A DNA stretch of 64,000 bases from Ga0077555 sp050250755. Its GTDB lineage: Bacteria; Pseudomonadota; Alphaproteobacteria; Rhizobiales; Hyphomicrobiaceae. Both the position numbers and the translations under genes were made by a program. Positions 53,633-62,472 of this stretch are shown here, in pieces. Positions within the stretch are counted from its first letter, which is position 1. Every line of letters begins with the position of its first letter. The notes beneath the pieces are model-generated. The model saw only the letters and a list, made by a program, of their open reading frames with translations. It was not told the origin of the DNA and did not search any database. The stretch lies in contig JBFWOB010000003.1 of NCBI GenBank assembly GCA_050250755.1, positions 1-64,000 on the forward strand, in the 5' to 3' direction.

Positions 53633-54523
53633 GTGAGCACACAGGTTCCAGTCAAATCATTCTGGGATGCGGCGACCGGAAGCTGGCAGTATGTCTTCCA
53701 CGACCCCGCGACCATGAAGGGCGCGATTATCGATCCGGTCTGGAACTATGATCCACTCTCGGGATCCACGTCGACACGCAGTGCCGAGGAGATCCTTGCG
53801 TACGTAAGCGCGAGCGGCATCGAGATCGTCTGGATTCTCGATACTCATCCTCACGCCGACCATTTTACCGCCGCGTCTTGGCTGAAAGAGCGCCTCGGAG
53901 CGCAGATCGGAATTGGCGAACACGTTGTAGGCGTTCAAAAGCTCTGGAAAGAGATCTATCACCTTCCCGATGACTGCCCGGCCGATGGCAGCCAATGGGA
54001 CCGGCTCTTTCGCGACGGTGAAACATTCTTGGTCGGCGAACTCGAAGTTCGCGTCATGTTTTCGCCCGGCCATACGCTCGCATCTGTGACCTATGTCGTC
54101 AGCGACGCGGCTTTCGTGCATGATACCTTGATGGTGCCCGATAGCGGCACCAGCCGGGCCGATTTTCCAGGCGGCGATTCCGGCACGCTGTTTCGCAGCA
54201 TCTCGGCCATCCTGGCACTCCCCGACGAAACACGGCTGTTCGTGGGTCACGACTACGCCCCTAACGGACGCGAAGCGATGTGCATGGCGACCGTAGCGGA
54301 ACAGAAGCGCGCCAACATCCATCTCAAGGGCAATGTTTGCGAGAGCGAGTATCGGAAAGTTCGGGATGCCAGGGACGCAAAATTGCCGCTACCGAAATTG
54401 ATGCTGGCGGCTCTTCAGATCAATATTCGCGCGGGACGTAAGCCAAAAGCGGAAAGCGACGGCCGCTCGTATTTGAAGATACCGCTCGATCGGTTCGAGA
54501 TCCGAGACTCAAACGGCACCTAA
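53633..54523 (+). CDS. MBL-fold protein, persulfide dioxygenase-like
   Basis: A 296-residue metallo-beta-lactamase-fold protein. The metal motif HPHADHFTAA (HxHxDH) lies near residue 77, the next His is in FSPGHTLASV, and the GTSRADFPGGDS segment corresponds to the GxxRxDFxxGD motif that marks persulfide dioxygenases (ETHE1/Blh type), with the final metal His in VGHDYAPNG. It would oxidise glutathione persulfide to sulfite in sulfide detoxification. No rhodanese domain is fused, and no sulfide-oxidising partner is nearby. GTG 53633 is preferred over GTG 53582 because GGAGGG stands seven bases upstream. Confidence 0.83.
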   Translation: MSTQVPVKSFWDAATGSWQYVFHDPATMKGAIIDPVWNYDPLSGSTSTRSAEEILAYVSASGIEIVWILDTHPHADHFTAASWLKERLGAQIGIGEHVVGVQKLWKEIYHLPDDCPADGSQWDRLFRDGETFLVGELEVRVMFSPGHTLASVTYVVSDAAFVHDTLMVPDSGTSRADFPGGDSGTLFRSISAILALPDETRLFVGHDYAPNGREAMCMATVAEQKRANIHLKGNVCESEYRKVRDARDAKLPLPKLMLAALQINIRAGRKPKAESDGRSYLKIPLDRFEIRDSNGT

Positions 54524-54756
54524 GTCGCACCGCCTCCGACGCCACAGACCGAGCCATTTCAACGTATACCCGGGCATATCGAGCAGCATATTGCCGGAGC
54601 GGCGCTCAAACCTGTCGCTCCGAGCCAACTCGTTTCACTCGACCGTTCACGCACCGGCGGGACCCGGCAAACGCTACGATTACGACCGCAACAGCCGAAT
54701 GCCGGCGCTAAAACGCACCTGAACGCGATGCGCCACCCAATCCGGCACGATCGCCC

Positions 54757-55488
54757 TCAATGGGCCTCGAGGCCAAAGTAGATCCGCTCCAGACGTTGTG
54801 GCAAATCCGGCTCGTCGGAGGAAGCCTCGAGCACGATCGTTCCGCCCACCATGGCGTACGCGCGATCCGCAACCGCCAGCGACTTCTCGATGAGTTGTTC
54901 GACCAAAAGTATCGCTGTCCCCGATTCACGGAGCTGCGAAGCCGCAGCAAGCACTCGATCGACGAGCACCGGAGAAAGCCCGGCTGACGGCTCGTCGAGC
55001 ATGAGCAGCCTTGGCTTACGGACAAGTCCCTGTGCAACGGCAAGCATCTGTTGCTGGCCGCCGGATAGCGTTGCCGCCTTGTCGCGCCGTTTCGCCTTGA
55101 TCTCAGGAAAGCAATCCAGTGCTTCCTCGATCTGCGTCCATAGCTGTGCGGAGGGCATTCCGTACCCGGCAAGCAGCACATTGTCCTCGACGGTCAACTG
55201 GGTGAAGACACGATGGCCTTCGACCACATGGACGAGCCCCGCCTCCACGCAATCGCGCGGCTGCAGCCCCGCCATATCGCGTCCGCCAAATCGTATCTGC
55301 CCTGCCCAGGGAAGCAGACCAGAGATCGACTTGAGTAACGTCGATTTCCCCGCACCATTCGGACCGAGCAGGGTAACGATCTCGCCTGGATTAACGACCA
55401 GATTGACGCCCTTCAGAACACCGATCTTGCCATAACCCGCCGACAGATCCTTCACTTCCAGCAACGGCTCACGCGCCGAGGTAGGCAT
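54757..55488 (-). CDS. livF: Branched-chain-amino-acid-type ABC ATPase (LivF)
   Basis: A 243-residue ABC ATPase of the LivF class. Walker A is GPNGAGKST (about 42-50), the signature is LSGGQQQMLAVAQGLV (about 145), Walker B is LLMLDEPSAGLSP, and the LLVEQLIEKSLAVADRAYAMVGG ending is typical of LivF. ATG 55488 overlaps the end of the LivM-LivG fusion by 20 bases, so the genes form one unit. Substrate may be branched-chain amino acids, amides or aromatic acids; the family is broad. Confidence 0.93.
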   Translation of the reverse strand: MPTSAREPLLEVKDLSAGYGKIGVLKGVNLVVNPGEIVTLLGPNGAGKSTLLKSISGLLPWAGQIRFGGRDMAGLQPRDCVEAGLVHVVEGHRVFTQLTVEDNVLLAGYGMPSAQLWTQIEEALDCFPEIKAKRRDKAATLSGGQQQMLAVAQGLVRKPRLLMLDEPSAGLSPVLVDRVLAAASQLRESGTAILLVEQLIEKSLAVADRAYAMVGGTIVLEASSDEPDLPQRLERIYFGLEAH

Positions 55489-57253
55489 TGACCACCTCCC
55501 TATGCGTCCGCACCTCCTCGGGGTCGCCAGAGGCGAGAACCTTGCCGAGATTGAGGACGGTGACGCGATCACAGATTTCAAAGATCAGGTCGGCATGATG
55601 CTCGACGAGCAACACTCCGGTTCCCTGTGCACTGATGGCAGATATGAGACCGGCGAGGCGCCGGATCTCGTCGACTGAGAGCCCGGCAGCCGGCTCATCG
55701 AGAAGCAGGAAGCGAGGGCGCATCATTACCGCTCGGGCGATCTCGACGAAACGCAACTCGCTGTGTTGCAACCGATCCGCACGGACATGCGCAAGCTGTT
55801 CGAGGCCGACGAGGCGAAGCGCCGTCATGGCATCGCTATGGAGACGCGCTTCGTCGCGACGGTGTCGGGGCAGCGCCAGCAATGCTTCCGCGAAATTACC
55901 ACGTCCCGCGGTGGTCCCACCGACCATCACGTTCTCGATGACCGATTCCTCGCCGATGATCCGCGGGGTTTGGAATGTCCGCGCGATGTGGAAATCGGCG
56001 CGTCTATGCGGCCCAAGCCCGGTAATATCCGCGCCGTCCACGTTGACCGTGCCCTCCTGCGGGACATAGAAGCCCGAGATGGCATTGAGGGTGGTCGTCT
56101 TTCCACTACCATTCGGACCAATCAGCCCGTGGATCTCTCCGCCGCGAATATCGAGATCGACTCCGTCAACCGCGCGCACGCCGCCGAACGCGAGAACGAT
56201 CCCTTTGAGGCTGAGCAGGGACACCGGTTTCTCCGTGCCCATGATCTCGGGCAGAAGCTCAGGTCGAGGACGAATTTCTCGATGCTGATCGATCGGCTTG
56301 CGATTCGTGAAATCGAGAAGCTCCGCAATGCCCCCAGGAATGAGAAGCACGATCGCCAGCAGCAGCACCGCGTAAAGAAAGGTCGACCATTGGACCAACG
56401 GCGCGGCGAAATCCGGAAGGACCGTCAAAACCGCCGTGCCAATCAGCGGTCCAAGGATAGATCCTCGTCCGCCAATCAGAATGGCGATGAAGAACAGCAC
56501 CGACAGATCGAACGAGAACGCCTCCGGCGTAATGTAAGATTGCAGCGAAGCAAACAATCCGCCTGCGAGTCCGGCAAATGCGCCACTCAACAGGAACACA
56601 TTGGTGAGAAGTGTTGGCTTGTGAATGCCAACGGCCTCTGCCGCCACCTCGGCATCGCGAACGGCTATGAGAGCTCGCCCATAGCGACTTGCCGAGATAT
56701 TGCACGTCATCCAAGTGCAAATAAGTGCGATAACGAGGCAAAAGAAGTAGAGCCCCCACGGCGTATCGAACGGCTCCGGCAACAACGGGCCAGGAATGCC
56801 AACTCCGCCTCCCGTGGCGGACCTCCAGGCGAGCGCGATCTGTGTGATGATCGTCGAGAAGCCCAGCGTCGTCATAGCAAAGTAGAATGTGCGCAGACGC
56901 AGCGCCGGCAAACCGACGATAAGACCCGAGATAGCTCCGAAAATCGCCGCGATGATCAGCGCAAGATAGGGATGGATCTCAGGCGTGATCCTGCCGGCCA
57001 CGAGCGCGCTGGCGGTGTAGGCGCCAACCGTGAGCAGCGCCACCCATCCGATCGCAATCTGACCGGCGTAGCCGACGACCAGATTCAATCCCGCACAAAT
57101 CACCCAGTAAACGCAAATGCGCGTCCCAACGGTACCGAAGAACTCGTCGCCCCATAGCGGCAGACTGCCGCCAACGACTGCCAGTACAATGACCGGCAGC
57201 CACTTCTCGAGCCAGCTCTGGCCTTTGCTGGCCGGCAAAGTTTCGATGCTCAC
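55469..57253 (-). CDS. Fused LivM permease and LivG ATPase
   Basis: A 594-residue fusion. Residues 1-320 form a LivM-type permease with eight or more hydrophobic segments and the AVRDAEVAAEAVGI / GGRGSILGPLIGTAVLTVLPD motifs. After a charged linker, residues 345-594 form a LivG-type ATPase with Walker A GPNGSGKTT near 380, a signature-region variant (LQHSELRFVEIARAVM), Walker B FLLLDEPAAGLS, and LLVEHHADLIFEICDRVTVLNLGKV. The usual LSGG signature is replaced by LQHS, which should be checked. Such M-G fusions are frequent in alphaproteobacterial Hyphomicrobiales. Confidence 0.93.
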   Translation of the reverse strand: MSIETLPASKGQSWLEKWLPVIVLAVVGGSLPLWGDEFFGTVGTRICVYWVICAGLNLVVGYAGQIAIGWVALLTVGAYTASALVAGRITPEIHPYLALIIAAIFGAISGLIVGLPALRLRTFYFAMTTLGFSTIITQIALAWRSATGGGVGIPGPLLPEPFDTPWGLYFFCLVIALICTWMTCNISASRYGRALIAVRDAEVAAEAVGIHKPTLLTNVFLLSGAFAGLAGGLFASLQSYITPEAFSFDLSVLFFIAILIGGRGSILGPLIGTAVLTVLPDFAAPLVQWSTFLYAVLLLAIVLLIPGGIAELLDFTNRKPIDQHREIRPRPELLPEIMGTEKPVSLLSLKGIVLAFGGVRAVDGVDLDIRGGEIHGLIGPNGSGKTTTLNAISGFYVPQEGTVNVDGADITGLGPHRRADFHIARTFQTPRIIGEESVIENVMVGGTTAGRGNFAEALLALPRHRRDEARLHSDAMTALRLVGLEQLAHVRADRLQHSELRFVEIARAVMMRPRFLLLDEPAAGLSVDEIRRLAGLISAISAQGTGVLLVEHHADLIFEICDRVTVLNLGKVLASGDPEEVRTHREVVNAYLGA

Positions 57254-57267
57254 GTTTGTCTAGCCCC

Positions 57268-58125
57268 TCATACGCGCCGAGCGGCCGCAGCGCCGGCAAG
57301 TCCCTCGGGTCTTGCGAGGAGCACGACGATGAAGACGACAAACACTGCAACAGAGGCAAAAATCCCTCCGAAGAAGTAGTTTGCCATTTGCTGAAAGAGG
57401 CCGAGCAGGAGTCCGCCGATCAGCGCGCCCCGGTTCGAGCCCATTCCGCCGAGCGCGACCGGAACGAAGCCGTAAAAGGTGAACAGTGGCCCGTTGGACA
57501 GCGATGCAAACATCATCTGCCCCGCCGCAAAACCGGTGACGACCCCGATGACGCCGGCCAGCGCGAAGCTCGCCATGCGCAATCCCTGCTCGGGAAGCCC
57601 GAGCGCGCGCGCAGCATAGTTGTCCTCGGCAATTGCGAGGAACGCGCGGCCAATCAATGTCTTGCGCGAGAGATATTCGATTCCGACCACAGTCACGATG
57701 CAGGCGAGGATCGGTAGCCAGAATTTCTGATCAAAGAATTCCGTATCGAACGGTATGATCCGTGGAAACGGAACAGCATCCGTACTGAAGAAGATTGCCG
57801 TCAGCTGGAGCATGGCCAGAGAAACGGCGAGCGTCGATAGCACATAAAGATGCTGGTCGAGACTCTTCAGCACCGGTCTCGCTGCAACGAATTCAATGAA
57901 CAATCCCAGCACGGCCCCCACAACGACCGTCAGGAGGAAGCCAACAATAATCGGCATCCCCATGGTGCTGATAAACACCGAGCCCAGCACACCGCCGAGC
58001 ATGCCCACCGTTCCCGCAGTGAAGCTGAACACACGGGACGAAGAGTACATCACATTATAGGCGATGCCGGTGAGCGCGTAGACCGCGCCCAACGCCACCC
58101 CGTAAGACAGAATGGATTCGATCAT
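57268..58125 (-). CDS. livH: Branched-chain-amino-acid-type ABC permease (LivH)
   Basis: A 285-residue LivH-type permease with about eight hydrophobic segments, starting MIESILSYGVALGAVYALTGIAYNVMYSSSRVFSFTAG and containing the conserved AIAEDNYAARALGLPEQGLRMASFALAG loop and GGMGSNRGALIGGLLLGLFQ near the end. It pairs with the LivM part of the fusion to form the membrane channel. Its ATG overlaps the stop of the binding-protein gene by four bases. Confidence 0.93.
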   Translation of the reverse strand: MIESILSYGVALGAVYALTGIAYNVMYSSSRVFSFTAGTVGMLGGVLGSVFISTMGMPIIVGFLLTVVVGAVLGLFIEFVAARPVLKSLDQHLYVLSTLAVSLAMLQLTAIFFSTDAVPFPRIIPFDTEFFDQKFWLPILACIVTVVGIEYLSRKTLIGRAFLAIAEDNYAARALGLPEQGLRMASFALAGVIGVVTGFAAGQMMFASLSNGPLFTFYGFVPVALGGMGSNRGALIGGLLLGLFQQMANYFFGGIFASVAVFVVFIVVLLARPEGLAGAAAARRV

Positions 58126-59318
58126 GCGTAGCCAGGAGCCAGCTTGAAAGCGCCATCCTTCAGGGAATTCGCCTGGCACATGATGACGTCCGAGTCGGCG
58201 AAACCATTGTGGTTCTCAGGGGAGAACGTGATGGTGCCGTAAACGCCCTTCCAATCTTTGACCTTGCTGCTCCAGTAGGCAGACAGATCCTTGGCCGACG
58301 GACCGACTTCGTTCAAGGCTTCGGCAACGAGCTTTGCCCCATCGTAGCCGCAGGCGATCCACCACAGCAGCGTGTCGGACGTCGCGACGTTGGCCTTCTT
58401 CAGGCGCTCCACGAATTCCACGGTATGCGCCGGAAGCTTCCCATCCGCGTCGTAGCAGAGGTTCCGGAAGTTGTTCGGGTAAACCTTCTCCCAGTATTCA
58501 GGCTTCGCCAGAAGTGCCTTGGTTTGGCCGGATCCGAGAGTCGTCTGCCCAACGATGGGCACGTCCCAGTTGAGATCAGCGCGCGTATTAATGATTCGCG
58601 CCAGGAAGCCAGCGTTGACGCTCCAAGGCATGATTGCCTCCGCGCCGCCGCTTTGCATACGCAGCAGTTCCGGTTTGAGGTCCGGATTATTGGCATCAAC
58701 GCTGCTCGAATAGACGACCTCGCCCCCCATCGACTTCAGCATGGGAACGTAGGCGTCGAGCGATGCTGTGCCATAACCGCTTGCATCGCTGATGACTGCA
58801 ACCTTCTTCGCCTTCACCACATTGACGACGTAGTGGTTGGCCGCATGCCCGATTTGCTGGTTGCTGGGCGCGCTGCGATAGGCCAGCGGGTATTTCTTGA
58901 CGTCGATCAGGCTATCCACCCAGCACGGATGCAGATGCGCGACCTTATCGCGAGCAATGTTCGCCATAACGGCGGCAGTTTCGCCCGAATTGAGCGGCCC
59001 CCAGATGACACTGACCTTATGTCGGCGCGTGAGTTCGGCCGCCGCGTTGACAGCCTTGGTCGGGTCGCTTTGCGTATCCCGCATCACGAGTTCGATCTTG
59101 CGACCCTTGATACCGCCGGCCTCGTTAATTTCTTTGATGGCAAGTTCAGTGCCACGGCCGATGCCGATTCCGGTTGACGAGCTAGGCCCCGTAAATGCCG
59201 GCAGATAACCGACCGCGATCGGCTCCGAGCTTGCGATAGCGGGCTTGAATACACCCGTGGCAGCGGCCGCGGCAACCGCAGCGCCGCCTGTGAGTGCCTT
59301 GCGGCGCGTCACCGTCAT
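58122..59318 (-). CDS. Branched-chain-amino-acid-type ABC binding protein
   Basis: A 398-residue periplasmic binding protein of the Leu/Ile/Val family, with a Tat-like signal (RRKALTGGAAVAAAAATGVFKPAIA). The Leu-family start is IAVGYLPAFTGPSSSTGIGIGRGTELAIKEINEAGGIKGRKIELVMRDTQSDPTKAVNAAAEL. The typical SxSG region is represented by VIWGPLNSGETAAVM and DASGYGTASLDAYVPMLKS. It is the first gene of the four-protein importer, and the ligand cannot be specified. Upstream lie about 750 bases without a solid gene. Confidence 0.93.
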   Translation of the reverse strand: MTVTRRKALTGGAAVAAAAATGVFKPAIASSEPIAVGYLPAFTGPSSSTGIGIGRGTELAIKEINEAGGIKGRKIELVMRDTQSDPTKAVNAAAELTRRHKVSVIWGPLNSGETAAVMANIARDKVAHLHPCWVDSLIDVKKYPLAYRSAPSNQQIGHAANHYVVNVVKAKKVAVISDASGYGTASLDAYVPMLKSMGGEVVYSSSVDANNPDLKPELLRMQSGGAEAIMPWSVNAGFLARIINTRADLNWDVPIVGQTTLGSGQTKALLAKPEYWEKVYPNNFRNLCYDADGKLPAHTVEFVERLKKANVATSDTLLWWIACGYDGAKLVAEALNEVGPSAKDLSAYWSSKVKDWKGVYGTITFSPENHNGFADSDVIMCQANSLKDGAFKLAPGYA

Positions 59319-60066
59319 AGTGTTTCCTCATCGTCTAGATGAACTACAGACGCTTCTTATTTTTCCTGGGTCTTCGGCGGCATCGAGTCGCCAAAAACAA
59401 GCCAGCCTAAGGCCCGCCCCCGACTGTGTCCAGGAACGAGCCACAATTCAGGAGATCAGTAAATAACAATTCTGACAAGCCCTCGCCGCCTCGGAGCGAC
59501 ATTCTATCAGCAGCGATAACCAGCCCACGGCTTCGTCGCGAGCCAGCGAACCAACATCTTCCGCAACTTAGCTGACCGGCTGGGTTTCCTTGCGAACGCG
59601 CGGGAGTTATTCACGGGGCAGCCAGAGACCTCGCGCGTCAAATACCGTGCCGAGGCGACTCGACGTTCAACCGAATCACCCCTTCGGATATGTCCGCTGG
59701 AGCGGATCGAGAGTTGGACGCACTTCTATCGGGGATTAATCGCGGATCCAGCGATCGCAATTTGTAAATGCACCAATCCCATCGCAGACGACCAAATTGG
59801 CGACATTCCGTGATCACATTGCCTCTGAGCGACTCCAATATGATTACGGAATGGTTGGAGAAAATTAGGGTATTGTAGCCTAGAGTTTAGGTCGCCGGCA
59901 TGAAAGTCGGCATTTGCGGCATAGCCATCGAACATGACGTCGATCGCCCGCTAAATGGCAGAGTTGTTGCGCTAACGCTGGGAACCCCGGCTCGATCCCT
60001 GCTCGATTTCATCATATTGAGAGGGATGCGTAGCCCGCGCGATGTCTGTCCGGATGGTCGTTGGTT
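59319..60066. other. 0.75-kb region with little coding content
   Basis: Between the divergent binding-protein gene and the MHYT signalling gene no conserved gene is recognised. Short frames exist but are of low quality; the best is a 58-codon plus-strand frame (59900-60076), listed separately as doubtful. No repeat, tRNA or insertion-sequence end was recognised. Confidence 0.5.
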
Positions 60067-60076
60067 ATGCGTATAA
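59900..60076 (+). CDS. Doubtful 58-residue frame overlapping the MHYT gene start
   Basis: An uninterrupted frame from ATG 59900 to TAA 60076 encodes 58 residues with mixed hydrophobic and charged sequence (centre VVALTLGTPARSLLDFII). It overlaps the MHYT start by ten bases. A tttagg stretch lies about ten bases before its start. No domain is recognisable; it could be a leader peptide, a decayed gene or chance. Confidence 0.2.
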   Translation: MKVGICGIAIEHDVDRPLNGRVVALTLGTPARSLLDFIILRGMRSPRDVCPDGRWLCV

Positions 60077-62421
60077 TTACATGCCTGACAGGTCAGCATA
60101 ATCTTTGGCTGATCGGAATTGCGGCCATTATTTGCGCTCTAGGTTCATGGGCCTCGATGCGCCTATACGCCCGGGTTAAACGGCGCGCAGCAGCATCCCC
60201 TGCCTGGATCTTCTTGGGCGCGGCGACAGTTGGCGCAACCATTTGGTGTACGCATTTTGTCGCCATGCTGGCCTACGAGCCTGGCATGGCCGTTGCGTAC
60301 GAGCCTAGCATGACTGGCGTCTCGTTGTTGATCGCCATTGCTATGTCCACTCTGGCGTGGACCGTAGGCACACAACGATCACGCTACGCCGCGCCACTTG
60401 GAGGCTGCCTCCTGGGTCTGGGCATCGCGCTGATGCACTACAGCGGCATGGCGGCCGTAACGGTCGACGCACTTGTCGAATGGCATTGGCCGTATGTCGT
60501 AGCCTCCATCTTTGCCGCAGTAGCATTCAGCACCCTCGCACTCAACATCAGTGCATCTGACGAGCATCAGACCCGTCGGCTTCACGCTATGGCTGCGTTA
60601 ATGGCCGGAATTGCGGTCATGCATTTCACAGCCATGGGTGCCCTCGAGATGATCCCGCTGGCACCCGTCGGCAACGAAATAACCCTGGACGTCGCACGGC
60701 ATTTCTTGGCTTTGGCAGTCGCCGGCGTTGGTTCGCTCGTCGTCGGGACGGGTGTCGCGACTTTCATGCTTGATCGGCAATCGCAGCATCAGTCCGAGTT
60801 GCGCCAACGGCATCTTCTGGAAACGAGCGTCGATTGTATGGTGATCGTCCAGGACGGTCGCATTATGGAGATCAACTCGGCTTTTGAGAAAGTCGTAGGT
60901 CTTCCGCGTGACAAGCTGATCGGCCAAGAGGTGGGCAACTGGCTTGTCGAATTGCCCGATCGCGCATGCGCCACGGTTGTTTGCACGGCATTACGCTCTG
61001 CAGATGGAACAGCAATTCCCGTCGAAGTCGTAGCTCATCATGCAAGTGAGCAGGCGACCAATATCGACCTGATGTTCTATTCGATCCGAGACTTGCGACC
61101 GCGCCTTGCCCAGGAGCAAAAAATTATCTCTCTTGCGAGAAGCGACAGCCTCACGGGCTTGGCCAATCGCCTTTGGTTTCGCGAGCAGTTGGAATGTCTG
61201 CTTGCCCGAAACGACGGAAGGTCAAACATCGCGCTTCTGTTCCTGGATCTCGATCGCTTCAAGCAGGTCAACGATTCGCTCGGTCATTCGGTTGGCGACA
61301 CCCTCCTTCGGACCGTCGCGCAACGCATCAAGAACACCGTTCGGCACGATGACGTGGTCGCACGTCTCGGCGGGGATGAATTCGCCATTCTCATTTGTGA
61401 CGGTGACGAGTCCAGGGGCGTCGAGACGATTGCAGATCGCCTGATCCAGGAAATCTCGCGGCCGTTCGATCTCGAAGGTCATCGCGCCAATGTCGGCACA
61501 AGCATCGGCATCGCGCTGTCACCGCAACATGGAACGGACCCGGATGAGCTCCTCAAGCGAGCCGACATCGCCATGTACCACGCCAAATCAAACGGCCGCC
61601 GCCAGTTCTCGGTTTTCGAGCCTGGAATGGATGCGAAGTTGCGTGCACGTCTCGCATTGGAAGCGGATCTGAGAGATGCGCTCTCGCTTGACCAGTTCGA
61701 GCTGTTCTATCAGCCGCAAATCGATTCTCGATCCGATTCGATCGTATGCTTTGAAGCGTTGCTGAGATGGCGACACCCGGAACGCGGCCTCGTGCTGCCA
61801 ATGGACTTCATCCCGCTGGCCGAGGAGATCGGCCTCATGGACGACATCGGCTCCTGGGTGATCCGCCAGGCCTGCGCCGACGCCATCGGGTGGCCAGAGC
61901 ATGTCAGCGTCGCCGTCAATGTATCGGCTTGCCAATTCAACAGCGAAACTCTCGAGGAAGAAGTAAGAACGTCGCTCGAGATGTCCGGGTTGGCGCCCAA
62001 TCGTCTCGAAATTGAGATCACCGAATCGATCTTGCTCACCGATAATGAGAGGGTCATTCGAATTCTGCGCAGGCTGCGTGCCCTCGGGATTAGAATCGCC
62101 ATGGACGATTTTGGAACTGGATATTCGAGCTTGGGCTATCTCAGCCGTTTTCCCATGGATAAAATCAAGATCGACCGGTCATTCATAAAGACGAGCGGAG
62201 ACCAAAGCTCGCAGGCGGTTATTCGGGCGGTTATTGGCCTAAGCGCCAGCCTCGGTATGGCATCCACAGCCGAAGGCGTGGAGACTCTCGACCAATTGAA
62301 GCTCCTGCAGGCCGAAGGATGCACGCATTTGCAAGGCTACTATTTCAGCAGGCCTGTTGAATCTCGCGACGTTCAATCTCTCCTTCAATCGGTCGCAGAA
62401 GGACGGCTGTGTGTCGCCTGA
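60067..62421 (+). CDS. MHYT-PAS-GGDEF-EAL signalling protein
   Basis: A 784-residue membrane-bound c-di-GMP protein. Seven hydrophobic segments at about 1-240 carry the MHYT signature (THFVAMLAY, ALMHYSGMAAV, AVMHFTAMGAL), proposed to bind a metal such as copper and to sense oxygen, CO or NO. A PAS-like domain follows (about 255-355). The GGDEF domain has an intact GGDEF signature at about 435, preceded by DLDRFKQVNDSLGH. The EAL domain starts at EALLRW near 563 and keeps NVSACQF, EITES, DDFGTGYSS and EGVET. Both catalytic signatures are intact, so synthesis, breakdown or both are possible. ATG 60067 is used; TTG 60061 is possible. Confidence 0.93.
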   Translation: MRIITCLTGQHNLWLIGIAAIICALGSWASMRLYARVKRRAAASPAWIFLGAATVGATIWCTHFVAMLAYEPGMAVAYEPSMTGVSLLIAIAMSTLAWTVGTQRSRYAAPLGGCLLGLGIALMHYSGMAAVTVDALVEWHWPYVVASIFAAVAFSTLALNISASDEHQTRRLHAMAALMAGIAVMHFTAMGALEMIPLAPVGNEITLDVARHFLALAVAGVGSLVVGTGVATFMLDRQSQHQSELRQRHLLETSVDCMVIVQDGRIMEINSAFEKVVGLPRDKLIGQEVGNWLVELPDRACATVVCTALRSADGTAIPVEVVAHHASEQATNIDLMFYSIRDLRPRLAQEQKIISLARSDSLTGLANRLWFREQLECLLARNDGRSNIALLFLDLDRFKQVNDSLGHSVGDTLLRTVAQRIKNTVRHDDVVARLGGDEFAILICDGDESRGVETIADRLIQEISRPFDLEGHRANVGTSIGIALSPQHGTDPDELLKRADIAMYHAKSNGRRQFSVFEPGMDAKLRARLALEADLRDALSLDQFELFYQPQIDSRSDSIVCFEALLRWRHPERGLVLPMDFIPLAEEIGLMDDIGSWVIRQACADAIGWPEHVSVAVNVSACQFNSETLEEEVRTSLEMSGLAPNRLEIEITESILLTDNERVIRILRRLRALGIRIAMDDFGTGYSSLGYLSRFPMDKIKIDRSFIKTSGDQSSQAVIRAVIGLSASLGMASTAEGVETLDQLKLLQAEGCTHLQGYYFSRPVESRDVQSLLQSVAEGRLCVA

Positions 62422-62472
62422 ATCGATGCCAGCAATGCACCGACGTTGTAGCGGATGGACACGCTCGGAGCC

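Noticed and set aside
55763..57157. 464-codon plus-strand frame antisense to the LivM-LivG fusion
   Set aside because: Arg/Glu/Gln-rich translation typical of the complement of a high-GC gene; the minus-strand gene is certain.
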